Shown in pieces: positions 39,266 through 51,767 of a stretch of 64,000 bases of DNA; position 1 is the stretch's first letter; each line of letters begins with the position of its first letter. A program made the translations under genes and the position numbers. The stretch comes from Coffea arabica (taxonomy: Eukaryota; Streptophyta; Magnoliopsida; Gentianales; Rubiaceae), in contig NC_092317.1 in the NCBI RefSeq assembly GCF_036785885.1, positions 5,396,501-5,460,500 on the forward strand. The letters run 5' to 3'. Under the pieces are notes generated by a model. That model was not told the DNA's origin and did no database searches. It saw nothing but the letters and a program-made list of their open reading frames with translations.

Positions 39266-42200
39266 TCAATGCTTCACACAAAGCTAATATATCCAGCGCA
39301 GAACAACTTTAGAGTCTCCTGATTCTAGTCAAGGTTATGTTAACTTAATAACTTAAAAACCAAAAAAAAAAAAAAAAGAGAAAGGAAGAAAAACAATTAG
39401 GACATGCTAGTGCAAAGCAATCAAATTCTCACGTTTTTTTTTTAGAAATTTTCAATAATAATAATAATAAAAGAATTCCTCATGTTTCCTCGATCTTACT
39501 TGAGAGTCAGCGATTGGAATTATTCGGTTGGACTGATGGAAGCGGGTCGTGGTTCTCTTCATTGCATTTCTATTTTTAATTTCGTACCACTTTTTACTTA
39601 TAATTTATTTTTGGTAAGACAACATGCTCCCCCCCCCTTCACAACTCAGGAAGAAGAATAATTGGACTTACGTAGCAGTTAGCACAACATTCTTTTTTTT
39701 TTTTTTGTTTTTGCTTTTTTTAATTGAGGAGGAGAACTTATCAATTATCATCATCGTAGTGGTACTTGTGACTTCTACACCTAGCCATTGATATCAGCTT
39801 AGAAACAAAAAAATTTTTTTTTAACCGTAAATCAAATTTAACAACTAGTTTGCCAGTCAATAATATTTGATGAGAAAAGAAAAAAAAAAGTGAGAGAAAT
39901 GGAACATTTCATCATTTAGCCAGTTTTTTCAAGATTAAAAAAAAAGGGCTTGATTTGGACGAGTTGATTATAATTTTAAAAGCTTTCCGCCCATTTATGG
40001 ACTGATTTGGACAAAAAATTGGAGAAAGCCTTATACAATTTTTTCAAATACTAATAATGCATTCCTTAGATGACCACTAAACAAAATTTCAATAGCGTAT
40101 ATACATCTCTTCTCTTTCTTTTCTTATTTGTCCCTTTTTTTCCTTCTCTCTCATAAAATTTTCTCTTCTTTTCTTTTCTATCCTGAACTCCCAAACTGGC
40201 CGTGAGTGAGAACTGTCATCTACTTATCCATTACCCGCAAAAAAAAAAAAAAAAAAGCCTGTAACTGGTTAGTCTTAAAGCTGAGTTGTTGGACACTTGG
40301 ACTCAAGAGCCCAAGACTTCTCTCCCCACAAAACTATGTTGTGGTTGGTAATTCTAGAATAGATTATTAGTTCCCTCAAGTTGAGAAGTCCAGCAGAGCC
40401 TATTTTAATACAAGCCAGGGTATGAATGGAAGAATGATGGATGACCGGATAAGATTACTTAATATACTACTACTATTATTAATCTTTCAGAAGAATTTAA
40501 GAAGAACAGAAAGGCAAAGATATTTATATCATATCAAATTCCAATTGGCTCAGAAGAAAGATAGCAAAAACAGCTTTGACTTCATTTCAACACGATGGCC
40601 ATCACCTCCAATTACGTTGCGTTACGTTTCCAAATGTTGTCTTGTGATTTATTGGTTTGGTATCGAAGTGCAACTCTGATCTTCCAGAAGTTTGGACTTT
40701 TTTTTTTTTTTTGTTTATTCGCATTTCTCAGTAATTTCTCTCTCAATTTGTACGGTCCGCAACTATATATAATATAACTAAATTAAATATTTTTTTTTGG
40801 GATAGAAAATGCAAAACCAATAATATGTTATTAATGAGTTGGGTAGAAATCGTTCAGGACAATTTGCTTGACAAAATCATGGAAACTCCATAGAGAGATT
40901 CAGTCTAAATCAAATAGTTTTGGGACTTCATGATTGTTGAAACTTCACCAGAAAATTGATGTTAGAAATTTTAACAGAATTTGATAGGTGAAAGAAACCT
41001 ATTGTTCCAATACCACGTGAATAATTGGATTAGATTAATAATTTTCGAATATAAGTAGGCGTAATCCTGACAAAATTTGCCAGGTTTCAATTTTCGAATA
41101 TAAATGCTCACAAAATCTTAATTTATTTATTTTTATGGGATATCGTTAAAATCATAATCTTAGCCGCTGGAAACATTTGCTTTATACAGAACTATATATA
41201 TATATAGTACATATTAAACAAAACGAGTTATTGTTATCTTTGAAAGTTTACATAGTAGAGATCGAGACTCCACCAGTCATTTCAAACAATCATGAAATAT
41301 GACTAGGAATGTTGAAGATTTGATTAGTAGCTAGGAAGAAAGGATGGCCTGGCCTGGAGTCTCAAGTCAGAAGTTGTACAAAGACCACAAGAAGACCACG
41401 CAATCCATGGATGAAGATTAGCAATTTCTTTCTTTCTTTCTTTTTTTTCTTCTAACACCAATTGGATGAAGATAATGAAGTTTAAGGATGAGAGTCAAGA
41501 TAATCAATCATGCGCGATCAATGGCGCAATCGTGATTGTATTACTTGAGAACTAAATGAAATCAATGACAAAATACTGCACTGTTTCCTTATAGTGACTG
41601 TGTCATCACAAGAAAATAAGTTGTATACGGCAAGAATTTGTTAATTCTGAGATTATCTTGATGCAGATGGCCAAATTCTGACACTACGTACATGGCCAAT
41701 TTCTTTGTTTTTTTTTTTTTTTTTAAAAAAAATTTTTTTTGTTGATGTCAAATTCCTGCATTTGCACAATTGCACATTAATTGGCTTATATCAAATTGAA
41801 CAATTCCACGTTTGGTTTTTTCAATTTCTATTCAAGTCCACCAGGCATGCCTGAGGTCTTCTCTGTTTCTTTGAAGGAGGTAACCGGTGCGAAGTGAAAA
41901 AGGAGGACCTCTGGGCTTTGATGAGAGAATCATTCAAGTATTACCAGCAAATTAAAACGAAAATGACGAGCAAAGAAAAATCAAACGGATGGACCTAGCT
42001 CTCAAAATATGCATAACTTAGGTGGTTATGGATATGGTAAACAAAATCAATGGTAAAAGGGATCTGCTTCAGAGAAAATTCAAATGAAGAAAGTTGCATG
42101 TGGTTTCTAACTTTCTAATAGGGAGGTGCGAACTTCTTAAACTCTAGCGGCTGCTTCCATGAACTAAATTTTAGAGGAAAAAAAAAAAAAACTCTTATCA

Positions 42201-42321
42201 TCTAAAACTCTTCCATCATGCAGACAATTATATATCCCATGTTTACTTTTACAAATGATTATCAAGTCTCTCAGCTACTGCCCCTCATCAAGAAGCAAAA
42301 TCCTACAGGAAATGGAGTTCT
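39266..42321. other. Long intergenic region, no gene seen
   Basis: AT-rich, with many homopolymer runs (about 39361, 40240, 40700, 41710) and short microsatellites (AAT at 39454, TTTC at 41430). Frames around 40422-40777 are not supported by any motif. Confidence 0.4.
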
Positions 42322-42329
42322 GTTGAGCC

Positions 42330-42739
42330 CATGGTTCAAAGTCACGGTCGCAGTCGCGGTCGTGGCCCGGAACGTTCTATATTGGTCTCGGCATATCGGT
42401 CGCGGTCTCGGTGAGACGCAAATTTTAAAGTATTTAATATTCTAAAAATTGTTAATAATATAAAAAAGTATGCTAAATAAAAATAATTAAAAATAGCAAA
42501 AGAAACGGCCAAGTCAATCCGTCGCGGTGTGACTCGGCTGATTTCTCGTCTTGACTCGGGATAACTCGGAGTGACTCGGTGTGACTTGGCCTAGTCAATC
42601 CGTCGCGGTGACGACTCGGTCGATTTCTCGGCGAGTCAAGTATTTCGGTATCGTTTTGTCACGGTATCGTATCGGTAGGGGCCGAGACGGTGACGACTCG
42701 GCCGAGTCGTCTCGGTCTCGGCTGAGACTTCGAACCATG
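42330..42739. mobile_element. hAT-type MITE with perfect 8-bp target duplication and CG-rich core
   Basis: GTTGAGCC is present on both sides (42322-42329 and 42740-42747). The ends are CATGGTTCAAAGTC and, reverse-complemented from the right, CATGGTTCGAAGTC. The body is 410 bp, dominated by variants of CGGTCGCGGT and GACTCGG on both strands, in sharp contrast to the AT-rich surroundings. Confidence 0.82.
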
Positions 42740-42747
42740 GTTGAGCC

Positions 42748-44128
42748 TCATCTTTCTTTGATGGCACGTCAGAGATTTAGCAAAATTAGTTAAATATCTC
42801 CGCTTCTAAAGTCAGATCACAAGAATGTGTCATGATAATGACAATAATTGAACCAAAAAAAATTCCATCCACTGCAAACACCTCATTAATGCATTATTCG
42901 AAGGAAAGGGAACTCTACTGATTAAGCTCACGAGTCCTTTTGATGGAGAAATTGAAATTGATGTAAACCATTAATTTTTTCTTTCCAAGATATTCATCAA
43001 ATTACCATTTCTTGATCCAGCTCATCCTTGAGATGTCTCTCTCTTTAGGATGCTACTGCAGATGAGTACCTATTGGATTTACAGTTGCTTCGTAAATAGA
43101 CTTGGGATTATTCTCTTTCAAATTAGCCTTACCAATGAGACTCCATCTTGATCAGCTTATTGGACGAGGTGTATGACTAAAGTTGTATGGGACGAGGTAT
43201 ATACTGGTAATGCAGCAAGGGTTGTCTTTAGCAGCAAATCTTGATCAGCCAAAGTAGCAATGTTTTCTTGCACCCTCTGGTTCTGTGCACCTTCTCCTTA
43301 TAAAACAGTTAGCATCACTCTACATCTACCTAAAGTTGAGTCTCTTTCTGCTAAAAATTCAAGTTTAGAGTTAAGACATCTACTTTTATGCACCATTGAA
43401 CTTGCTCTAAAGGGCTTTACTTGATGTCTTGCTGGAAACTTATTGTTCAACACATTTAAATCTGCATTGCTGTCAAGACTTGTTTAAATTCGTAATTGTC
43501 CTTCATATTATGATGCAGTTCTCGTCCCTACTGGACAAGGCATTTGTACTAGCATAGCTGATGATTCTTGCATTGATCTTTTTCAACTTCAAAATGCCAA
43601 CAACTCAATGAGGTAATGATCCATGGAACATTATATGCTGTTTCTCAATCTTTTCAAGATATAAGCGTGAATGCATAAGTTTCTTAATTGAACAGACTAA
43701 AGTACGCAAGTGAGGTTCTTCTTTTCTCATTTGTCTTCTACATCTGCCATTTATGTTCTAATTCATGTGGAACTCCCTAGGCAAATAAGCAAGTGTAACA
43801 TCTATACGAATATATTTGAGAGCTTGAACAAGAGATGCGAGGAACTGATATACCTGGCATTAAATGAAACTGCTATACGATACATGATGGAGAGAACTCA
43901 TACTGCCAAGGGCAAAACAGCTCAATGGAGAACGGAGATAGTTTGTCAAGGCTCTAAGCGTGTTACACATTTTATTATCACAAAATAGTTGTCATCAGCG
44001 GAAAATGTGTACAGAACATGGATATGCTGGTACTTACAAACTCAAATTATTAAGAAAAAGCCAGAACAATAAAGTCATAGTAATTTTGGCACCCATGCCT
44101 GCTCTTGCATTACTTAGCCAGTAACGAA
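42748..44128. other. Spacer with exon-like remnants
   Basis: Near 43521-43614 a plausible exon (acceptor ATGATGCAG, donor GTAATG) reads VPTGQGICTSIADDSCIDLF and continues to NNSMR. Near 43790-43988 another open frame reads FESLNKRCEELIYLALNETA. I do not recognise either and cannot join them in a sound model. They may be remains of one old gene on the plus strand. Confidence 0.25.
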
Positions 44129-44846
44129 TCATCGAGCTGGGACCTTTATCCAACCATTAGCAAAAGCAATGGCCAGGATTACAAAGGGTGTCGACATACC
44201 AAATATGATAATGTAAGGTAGAGGCGTCTTCATGGGATTCTCCCCTTCCCTTTCCCCTGCTGTCTGCCAATACCTACACTTAGCAAATACCTTATGCCAA
44301 TTAATCCCCTCAACAAAAATACTGCTATGAAAAGTTAATGCTATATCCAAATACTTTATTTATATACATTGTTGAAACTAACTAATCATAATCCTATTAG
44401 GTCGCCACAGCTGCCAATGTGGACAAGGAAAGTGAGCCAGGAAAAGGCTATCCCTTCATGGAAGATAAGTAAATGAGTGGTTGAGAGTTTTGAGAGGCTT
44501 ACTCTGTTGGTTCTTCTTCTTTAGTGATGAATTTCTTCTTCCCTCCCTGCTTGACTTCTCCCTCCTCTCCTCCTAATCAGTATCAAGGGGAAAAGGTCAT
44601 CAAGTTAAAAGTTAGCCTCATTCCAATTACCACATAAAAACAGTCATAAATTAGTAAAACATAAAAAATCAAAAAAAAATGTATAAGCAACTCTTCACCC
44701 TTACCCAATTTTGCAGATATTTGGACAGAATTTTGCCTTCTCTTTGATGAGCTGAAAGCATTAGGTTGAGAAGATGGAGACAGGAGCTTGTGGGATGGTG
44801 CAAATTTTGTGACTAGAGCAGAAGAAATTGCCACCTTGGCTGCCAT
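44129..44846 (-). CDS. Small predicted chloroplast single-pass membrane protein (family not recognised)
   Basis: Minus-strand exons 44846-44705, 44572-44503 and 44273-44129 join in frame to 118 aa. The first about 45 residues are Ala/Ser/Lys-rich without acidic residues (MAAKVAISSALVTKFAPS…), a typical chloroplast transit peptide, with a likely cleavage near VQISA. The mature part has a basic Gly/Lys segment (GEEGEVKQGGKKKFITK) and EEEPTEYWQTAGEREGENP. A single hydrophobic helix follows (about residues 92-110; YIIIFGMSTPFVILAIAFANG), ending IKVPAR. The layout fits a low-molecular-mass thylakoid protein, perhaps an accessory subunit of a photosynthetic complex. That is inference from shape only. 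The conserved-looking splice sites and strict composition argue that the gene is functional. Confidence 0.78.
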
Positions 44847-46055
44847 TGCTGCAGCAAAATACCAGCACTAGGAGTTATTTTTCAAGTGGATATTATAAGT
44901 AGACCATCAAAATCAAACGTATATCTGGAATCTATCTCGTTAGCTGTGGATATGATTGCTGTTATATCTGATATCTTCTTCTATTTTACAATATCTGGAG
45001 TCCAGACAGAAAATTGCCTCATCCATACATCAGTTTGTGTTGAGCACGTGGCGCACATTCACATTATGGGCTCTTTGAAAATCTGTTGTCCTCTGCTTGA
45101 CTTTGAAGTTGGACCTAATAAAGTGATTGCTTCCAATTTTGCCCTTTTGCTCAGCCAACCCAAGAGGAAACCATATTACCATACTATTAGCAAATATATA
45201 AACAACTAAGCCCACTATTTTTCTGTATACTTACTAGCTTCTATTTTTTAAGATATAATTAGGACTGCAATAATATCACAGTTCAATATATTTATCAACC
45301 ATTCATTAACCTTACTACAATTGATTAAGTCGAAGTTTTCACACGACCTAAAAAAAAGGCGTGAATCAACAAGGAATTGTCATTTTGAAATACATCATTA
45401 TGGAGGTGATGCATCAGTCCTTATCTAGTGAAGATTTGCACTTTGAGGGATGAGATATAATGCTAAAAGATTTATTTATTTATTTAAATTAGAATTACTA
45501 ACCTGTATGCGAGTACCCAAGTGTTGATGATCAGATTCGTCTCGTGGATACTGTGGTAAATAACTATACTAACCAAAATCCAAAAAAGGGGTGAGAAAAC
45601 TAGTCTACAGGACTGTATATTGTTGGTGCTCATACTGCAAAAGCAAACAAACTTGAGGAATAGCAAGTGCTCATACAAACTTGGGCAAGCTAAACTGCTG
45701 GCAAGTAGCTCGTGAGCAACTTGGTCATACACTCGGTTCAAACTCAATTTCATATATATAATAAGTCGAGTTCGAGCATTAGTATTTAGCATTGAATGTT
45801 CGACAAGCCTAATTGAGTAGTTATATTATTTATATAATATATATTTTTTAATTATGAATTAACTATTATATGTTCATGTCTTAGCAAAAATCGAGCTCGA
45901 ACTCGAAAAGGCTTATAATATTCTCAAGCTCGAACTTAATTACGATAGCCTTGATTCAAGTTCGACCTTAATGTTACGTACTTGTCAGTAGCACTAGTAT
46001 CGACCGTGTTTAAACTCAAGTATAGCGATACTCAAACTTCACTAGATTTGATAGC
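44847..46055. other. Intergenic with GAGCTCGA-rich repeat remnant
   Basis: From about 45690 to 45965 are scattered TCGAGTTCGAGC / CGAGCTCGAACTCG words like the subterminal arrays of the hAT element at 3214-4364. This suggests an older relative whose ends I could not define. No gene is seen. Confidence 0.35.
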
Positions 46056-46215
46056 ATCCCCAGTTCATACTGCAAAAAACATACAAATTTGAGGAACAAC
46101 AAGTACCAAATCTCAGCAAGTGCTAATACTACAAAAGCATACAAAGTTGCCGAACAGCAAATACCAAAAAAATAAATTAATACACACTTGAGGAACAGCA
46201 AATACCAAAAAAAAT
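46056..46215. repeat. Degenerate short tandem repeats next to the tRNA gene
   Basis: The phrase TTGAGGAACAGCAAATACCA (and variants: TTGAGGAACAACAAGTACCA, TTGCCGAACAGCAAATACCA) occurs about three times between 46088 and 46208. A related TTGAGGAATAGCAAGTGC lies at about 45652. Confidence 0.6.
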
Positions 46216-46224
46216 GAATTTATA

Positions 46225-46248
46225 CGCTAGAAGGAGGGCTTGAACCTC

Positions 46249-46281
<33 letters not shown>

Positions 46282-46298
46282 AACTGAGCTATTCCAGC
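46225..46298 (-). tRNA. tRNA-Asn(GUU): tRNA-Asn (anticodon GUU)
   Basis: A complete 74-nt cloverleaf without intron or CCA. Acceptor stem GCTGGAA pairs with TTCTAGC (one G-T), with discriminator G. The D-arm contains AGCTCAGTTGGTTAGAGC, which is also the A-box. The anticodon loop is CTGTTAA (GTT), and the T-arm GGAGGTTCAAGCCCTCC contains the B-box GGTTCAAGCC. A run of T follows the 3' end (about 46216-46209 on the minus strand) as pol III terminator. It looks like the standard nuclear plant tRNA-Asn and is probably functional. Confidence 0.97.
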
Positions 46299-47629
46299 TT
46301 TGTTTTTGGCAGGTCAAATTTATATTTATTAAATTAGTAGACAGGGCTGTATGAAACTCCTATTTCCAGCAAAAAAAAAAAAGAGGCTTCGGTTAGATAA
46401 AGCCATAAAGGCTCAATTATGTCAAGGTTCCTCAAAACAAGAAAGAAGTTATGTAAAGTTTTAACAATGAAAAAAAAAAATTTCAAAGAAATTCAAGTTA
46501 TTGCATACAAAAATTGCACTCACATATTGCATCAGGAGTCAAACATTAGGCAAATGAAATTACAGAGGGCGGCCCCAGAAAATTCATCTAAAAAGTGAAT
46601 ACTCAACGTGGAAACAAGAAAACTGAAGAAATAAAAAGAAACAACTCGTTTCTGCTAGCTAATGATTCTTTGATCCAGTTTTTAAAAGGAGCCGACTGAA
46701 AAGTAGCTCTTGCCTCTGAATATGTTAATTTCTGATCGCTTTTTAACAATATTTGTTAGATGGGTTGAACCCATTGGGTTTCTTTAAAAGTTGAAGGCAA
46801 ATGAAAATGAAACATCTAATCTTTTATCTCATTCCACTAGAAATCTTTTCCCTTTTACTGGTCATAAGCAAACAACCACTTGCATTTAGTGAAGAGTGGG
46901 AAATTGTGGTGAATCTTATCTCATGTCTGTCTGATGAAAGATCATTTTCACCAATGTAAATAATTTTGGTCAATCAAAATTCAATCTGTAGTCCTCAACC
47001 ACTTCTGAAAGCGATTGCTAATAACCAAATGAATTGCATACTAATCATTCTTATGGTCTCACCTCATCCGTGAAATGAATTATTCTGATGCTGTCTGCAA
47101 GATTTCCACACAGAATAGCACTAAGATGGTTCAGTTTTAAACGTAGCAAAAGGAACTGCCTACCAAACCACTGTTTTCCAGGATAGGACCATATCTTGCT
47201 TTTACACTTGTCCACAACTTTTGATCATCTTCAGATCAGAAAGGAGTAAAAATTATTCAGCTGATCTTTCAAATTGTGATGTTTCCATTACCACTTTCAC
47301 TGATGATATTCAGCCGCAAGGATGCGTCTCCCTCAACTTAAATTGTGCCCCAAAAGAAACAGTTGGTTAGACTTCTTCTTAATGATGTTTGTTACCTTGC
47401 AAGTATGTTTTTCTGATATGGAAAGCTCAAAGGGAAATTGATGGGTCCAGATTAATTGGATATATATCTCCTGAAGATGGTCCTACCCGGGGAACAAAAC
47501 TACAGAGACTCAAAAAGCCACGCGGCCCTCTAAAATGCTGCACCATTCCAATCTTCTAATGCTATAGAAAATAGTACCGTAAAAAAAAAAAAGTAGTAGC
47601 AGTAGTAGTAATCAGTAGTATTTCTCCGC
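46299..47629. other. Upstream region of the bHLH gene
   Basis: No gene is seen. It contains A-runs near 46368 and 47581. The AGT/AGC-rich triplet stretch at 47592-47622 lies just before the TATA box. Confidence 0.4.
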
Positions 47630-47640
47630 TATATATAAGG
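47630..47640 (+). promoter_or_regulatory. TATA box of the bHLH gene
   Basis: TATATATAAGG lies about 60 bases before the ATG. This implies a start site near 47662 and a short leader of about 35 nt. Confidence 0.7.
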
Positions 47641-47696
47641 CACTGACTCCCCCACTACCAAAAGAACTGCCAATACAATATATTCAATAATCTTTC

Positions 47697-49349
47697 ATGG
47701 CTCAACACTTCATTTCGGATGTGCAAAACATCAGACAATCATTCTCCTTATCTGATGTTGATCCAAACATGGAAATGATGAGTCAGTTTCCAGAGTTGAA
47801 TCCAGGAGCTTTAGATTCCTCAAACTTTACGAACGTGCAGCCTTCAATGGGATTTTCTTTCCATGAAAGTAATATCAGTCAACTCCTTGATCAGTTCCCC
47901 GGAAATTTAGCAGAAAACTTCCCTGGCATTTTCCCTAGCGATTTCAAGAACGTCCTCTCACTTCCTGATCCCATCTGTTCTTCTGCATATGATCATACCC
48001 TTCATGAAGGTAAGAAAAGGAAATTAACAGACACCCCGGAAAGTAGTTCAGCTAATTCATCTGCTCAAATCTCCGAAAATGGAAGCAGAACAAAAAATGT
48101 AAGGCTCTTAGGTCTCTCAATACTTCAATGAATCATCGTATTTCTTAACATTCTAGAATTCAATCTTTTTCATAGCCATTTATTTGAGGTAGAATTGACA
48201 TGTTTATATTGCCTTCAGTGTTCACAGATTACAGGAAAAGGAAAAAGGATAAGAAGCAATAGGAAGGATGAAGAGAAACCAAAAGAAGTGGTACATGTTA
48301 GAGCTAAAAGAGGCCAAGCTACCGATAGTCACAGTTTAGCAGAAAGGGTAAGTTTTCGAAATGTAATTTTGACCAAATTCCCCATTTTGGATAAGTCAGA
48401 GGTTCCTTTTCTTTTACCTTTTTCTGCCCTTTTCTTCAACAATGTCAATGTCTGCTAGAAGCTAGTGTCACTCGACTCATCATAGAGAATAACAATTTTG
48501 TATTATGAGTCCAACACATTTGTCGATTGATCAGGTCAGAAGAGGAAAAATCAATGAGAGGCTTAGGTGCTTGCAAGACATTGTTCCAGGCTGCCACAAG
48601 GTATATGTCTCTTTAATTGTATTATATTGCTCTATTTCTGATTTTAATTCAATTAATATGCTAAAAAAAAAGGTGCAGTATTAATTAAACCTACGGTGTA
48701 CGTCATTGAATTGCAGACAATGGGCATGGCAGTGATGTTGGATGAGATAATTAATTACGTGCAGTCCTTACAAAATCAAGTTGAAGTGAGTTGAAACAAA
48801 TTAATCAAGTATTACACAATTTTAGAAACAAAAAACAAAGCACTAACTAGTTTAATTAATTTGGTCGGTTTCAGTTTTTGTCCATGAAGCTTACAGCAGC
48901 AAGCAACTTCTACGACTTCAACAGAGAAACAGACACCATAGATACACTCCAGGTGCTTTGACTATTTGGAGAAATTTGAACTATCGCATTGCATAGCTCA
49001 TTAATTTTGCTTATTAATTAAAGCTTGCATGCTCCTTTTATACTTGCAAGAATATAAATATCTCAAATTCAAGTCCCATATCAATGTTGTTGGTAAACCC
49101 AAATATGTATTGATTCGTGCCACATTATATATGATTTAGTCCAAGTTATATAGTTAAAAGTACCAAATTTCAGTGCATTTCCTCGAGTGTCTAATGAGAA
49201 TGTTTTTTGTTTATCAGAGAGCAAAGGCATTTGAAGCAATGAAGATGCAAAAGCTAATGAAGGAGGACTTTGATGGGGTTCCTTCCACTCAACTTGGACC
49301 TCTTGACCAGACTTTTGGATGCTATCCTTCACTGCCATTCAACACATGA
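47697..49349 (+). CDS. BEE3: bHLH transcription factor, BEE1/BEE3-like (brassinosteroid-enhanced expression)
   Basis: Six exons: 47697-48098, 48228-48347, 48535-48600, 48717-48785, 48875-48952 and 49218-49349, joining in frame to 288 aa. The N-terminal half is Ser/Asn/Phe-rich. The bHLH block is [31 protein letters not shown] (about residues 157-187). His169, Glu173 and Arg177 are the E-box contact residues. It continues through DIVPGCHKTMGMAVMLDEI and NYVQSLQNQVEFLSMKL, diagnostic of the BEE/CIB/HBI group. BEE proteins are nuclear growth regulators induced by brassinosteroid and acting in elongation, flowering and shade responses. The exon 2 acceptor is ambiguous: two AGs nine bases apart (48218 and 48227) are both in frame, so CSQ may be inserted. 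Family canonical GCYK is GCHK here, probably neutral. BEE1 versus BEE3 orthology is not settled. Confidence 0.92.
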
Positions 49350-51002
49350 AGATGTTCCATGTTCCCTAATCAAATTTGTCCCACTTGTTATAGCAAATCC
49401 AAGAAAGGAGAAGAGAATTGCCCCCACTTGATTCTATTCAATTTTACACAAGCTGATATGAAAATTATACTTGCATGATCATGCCTCCTCACAAATGTAG
49501 CAAATTAACCAATAATTAATGAAGTGTACAATCTCATTTTTCTTATTCCTATGTTGCTTGATGACACTTGATTGGAATGATTTAAACATTGAAATGAGTG
49601 GTTGGTTCCCGACAAGTTGATAATGTGTATTACAATCTTGCCTTCCAATCCAATGAGTGATTAAACACCTAATGGCTTTAATCAGTGGTGGACTACAACA
49701 AGAAGTCAAGAAATGCTTACAATGTCTTCTCAACTCAAATGCCGACTGCATACCACCTAAACATGTTTTTGACTTTAAACTCCAATAATTTCCCATTAAG
49801 CATGAAATGGGCACAACTATTGAGCAATAGCGTTAAATGTTTTGTCATTTGGTTTTGGCCTTTATCAAAGATTAGTGGTGATCCTTTGCTTTCTGATTTT
49901 GATAGCAATGATTAGACTGATGTAATTGCTTCTTTGTCTTCGTCAAGGAATGCCATCACTTGTTGGATAGAAATATAATAATCGAGGGATTGTTGGTAAT
50001 ACAAGATAATAATGACTTGTATTTTGTCAGCATCACAGGTTATACATCACTAATTCTCTCAAATGCCTGTCAAAAATAATAAAGAAAGATGAGTAAAATA
50101 AAAACTGCAGTCATAGTTGTGGCTCTTTCGTTCTTCTTGAAGACGTGAGAATCATAGATCAATGTCACCAAAAAAAGAAAAAAAGAAGAAGATTTTTTAA
50201 TTTCCCATCGTTTGTGATTCAGAATTGTCAGTCTTGGCATACATTAAAGAGGTGAAAAAGAGGCCTCTTCTATAATTCATTTTCTTTTAAGGTTTACAGA
50301 GAGAAGCAGCCTTTAAATTCATGTCTTGAGGCATTATATGATATTATTTAGCTACTTCACCCGTTCTTGACAGATCTTATAAGTGTTATGATGTGATGTA
50401 TCTAATTAACTCTTTTCCTAAAAGCGAACCTAGTAAATCAAGCAGATACAATTTGTTTAATTAAGAGAATTAGAATATCATATACGATTTGCTTGTTTTG
50501 TCAAATTTTATAGAACTTACTATTTATTTTTTGTATTTTATTTTTTTTACAAGTCTTAAAATTTTATTATTCTATGTTTCCTTCCAAAATAAATTGTATT
50601 TTTTTCCTTTCAATTTGCCATCTTATGGGCAAAATAGTTCCAATTTCATAATGGTCCTTCTTTATTTTTTTTTTTTTTGGGTTAGCCGTAATGATCCTAT
50701 TTTGATTTGGTTTAGAATTTGGGAACCTGCTACTCTTTATAGTTAAAAAAAAAAAGAAAACAATAAGTCATTTTAGGAACATTGACAATATTATGTATCT
50801 TCTTTTAGACAAAGCGAGAGACAATAGCACAAAGTTAGCCACATTTTTGTTCTTATTTATAAGAAAAAGAATTATTAGATTTCTAAACATATGTAAAAAA
50901 AAAAAAAAAAAAGATAACTACACTTAAAAAGGAAAAGACAAAAGAAGGGATTGAATCTAAAGTAAAAATAACCGTGTCAAATTTTCACTATTTATGTTAG
51001 TT
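49350..51002. other. 3' flank of the bHLH gene and spacer
   Basis: Probable 3' UTR to about 49480, then AT-rich spacer with homopolymers. The frames on both strands at 49479-49915 are not supported. Confidence 0.4.
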
Positions 51003-51011
51003 TATTTGAAA

Positions 51012-51758
51012 AGGTAATGTTTTTTTCACTTCCCATATGTTATTTACACTCCCACTATTCTATTTTCATTTGATGAGACCATATTACCCCCTCCCTAATT
51101 TCATCTCCTTGCCTATGAGTTAACTTTACTAGATTTTCTCTTACATATTAAAATCAATTGATTATTCCATTACACATTAAATGGCTAATTTAAAATTGTC
51201 ACTAATATGTATTTATGTATTTTTCTACAAAACTTCGCAAAATTATATGATGCCAAAGATCAATCTAAAAATATAATATGAACAGATTCCAAACTTCAAA
51301 CCTAAAAAAAAAATAAATAAAAAATCCTGAGCATCAAAGATGACCAAAAATTGAGTATAACTACAATATCTCATAAATAAAACACTAATACTTTAAAAAG
51401 TCTACTAAGAATAAGTCATATAACCACCATAGAGGGAGTGAAACTTTCTAATATATTTCAACAAAAGCATAACAACATCTAATATCCAGATGATGCAATG
51501 GAACCTCAAATGTCTTCGTAAAAAATCTACAAAATTGAAATTGAAATAATAATATGAAAAATAAATTAAAAACAATTATGTAGAATTAGAAAAAAAGAAG
51601 CAAAAGTTAAATTTTTTTACTTTTTAGACACGTACGACAATTGTGCCTAACTTCCTTGGACGTGAACACAAGATAAGGTAGGAAAAGAAATTAGAACAGG
51701 GGTAATATGGTTTCATCAAGATGAAAATGGGATAGTGGAAGTGCAAATAACATTACCC
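51012..51758. mobile_element. Mutator-type MITE with perfect 9-bp target duplication
   Basis: TATTTGAAA flanks both ends (51003-51011 and 51759-51767). The ends are AGGTAATG… and, reverse-complemented, GGGTAATG…, with inverted similarity of about 80 bases (ATTTACACTCCCACTATTCT versus ATTTGCACTTCCACTATCCC; ACCATATTACCCC in both). It is 747 bp and AT-rich inside, with no coding capacity. Confidence 0.85.
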
Positions 51759-51767
51759 TATTTGAAA

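Noticed and set aside
49479-49915. Opposed frames downstream of the bHLH gene
   Set aside because: They overlap on both strands, with no similarity and no splice sites.
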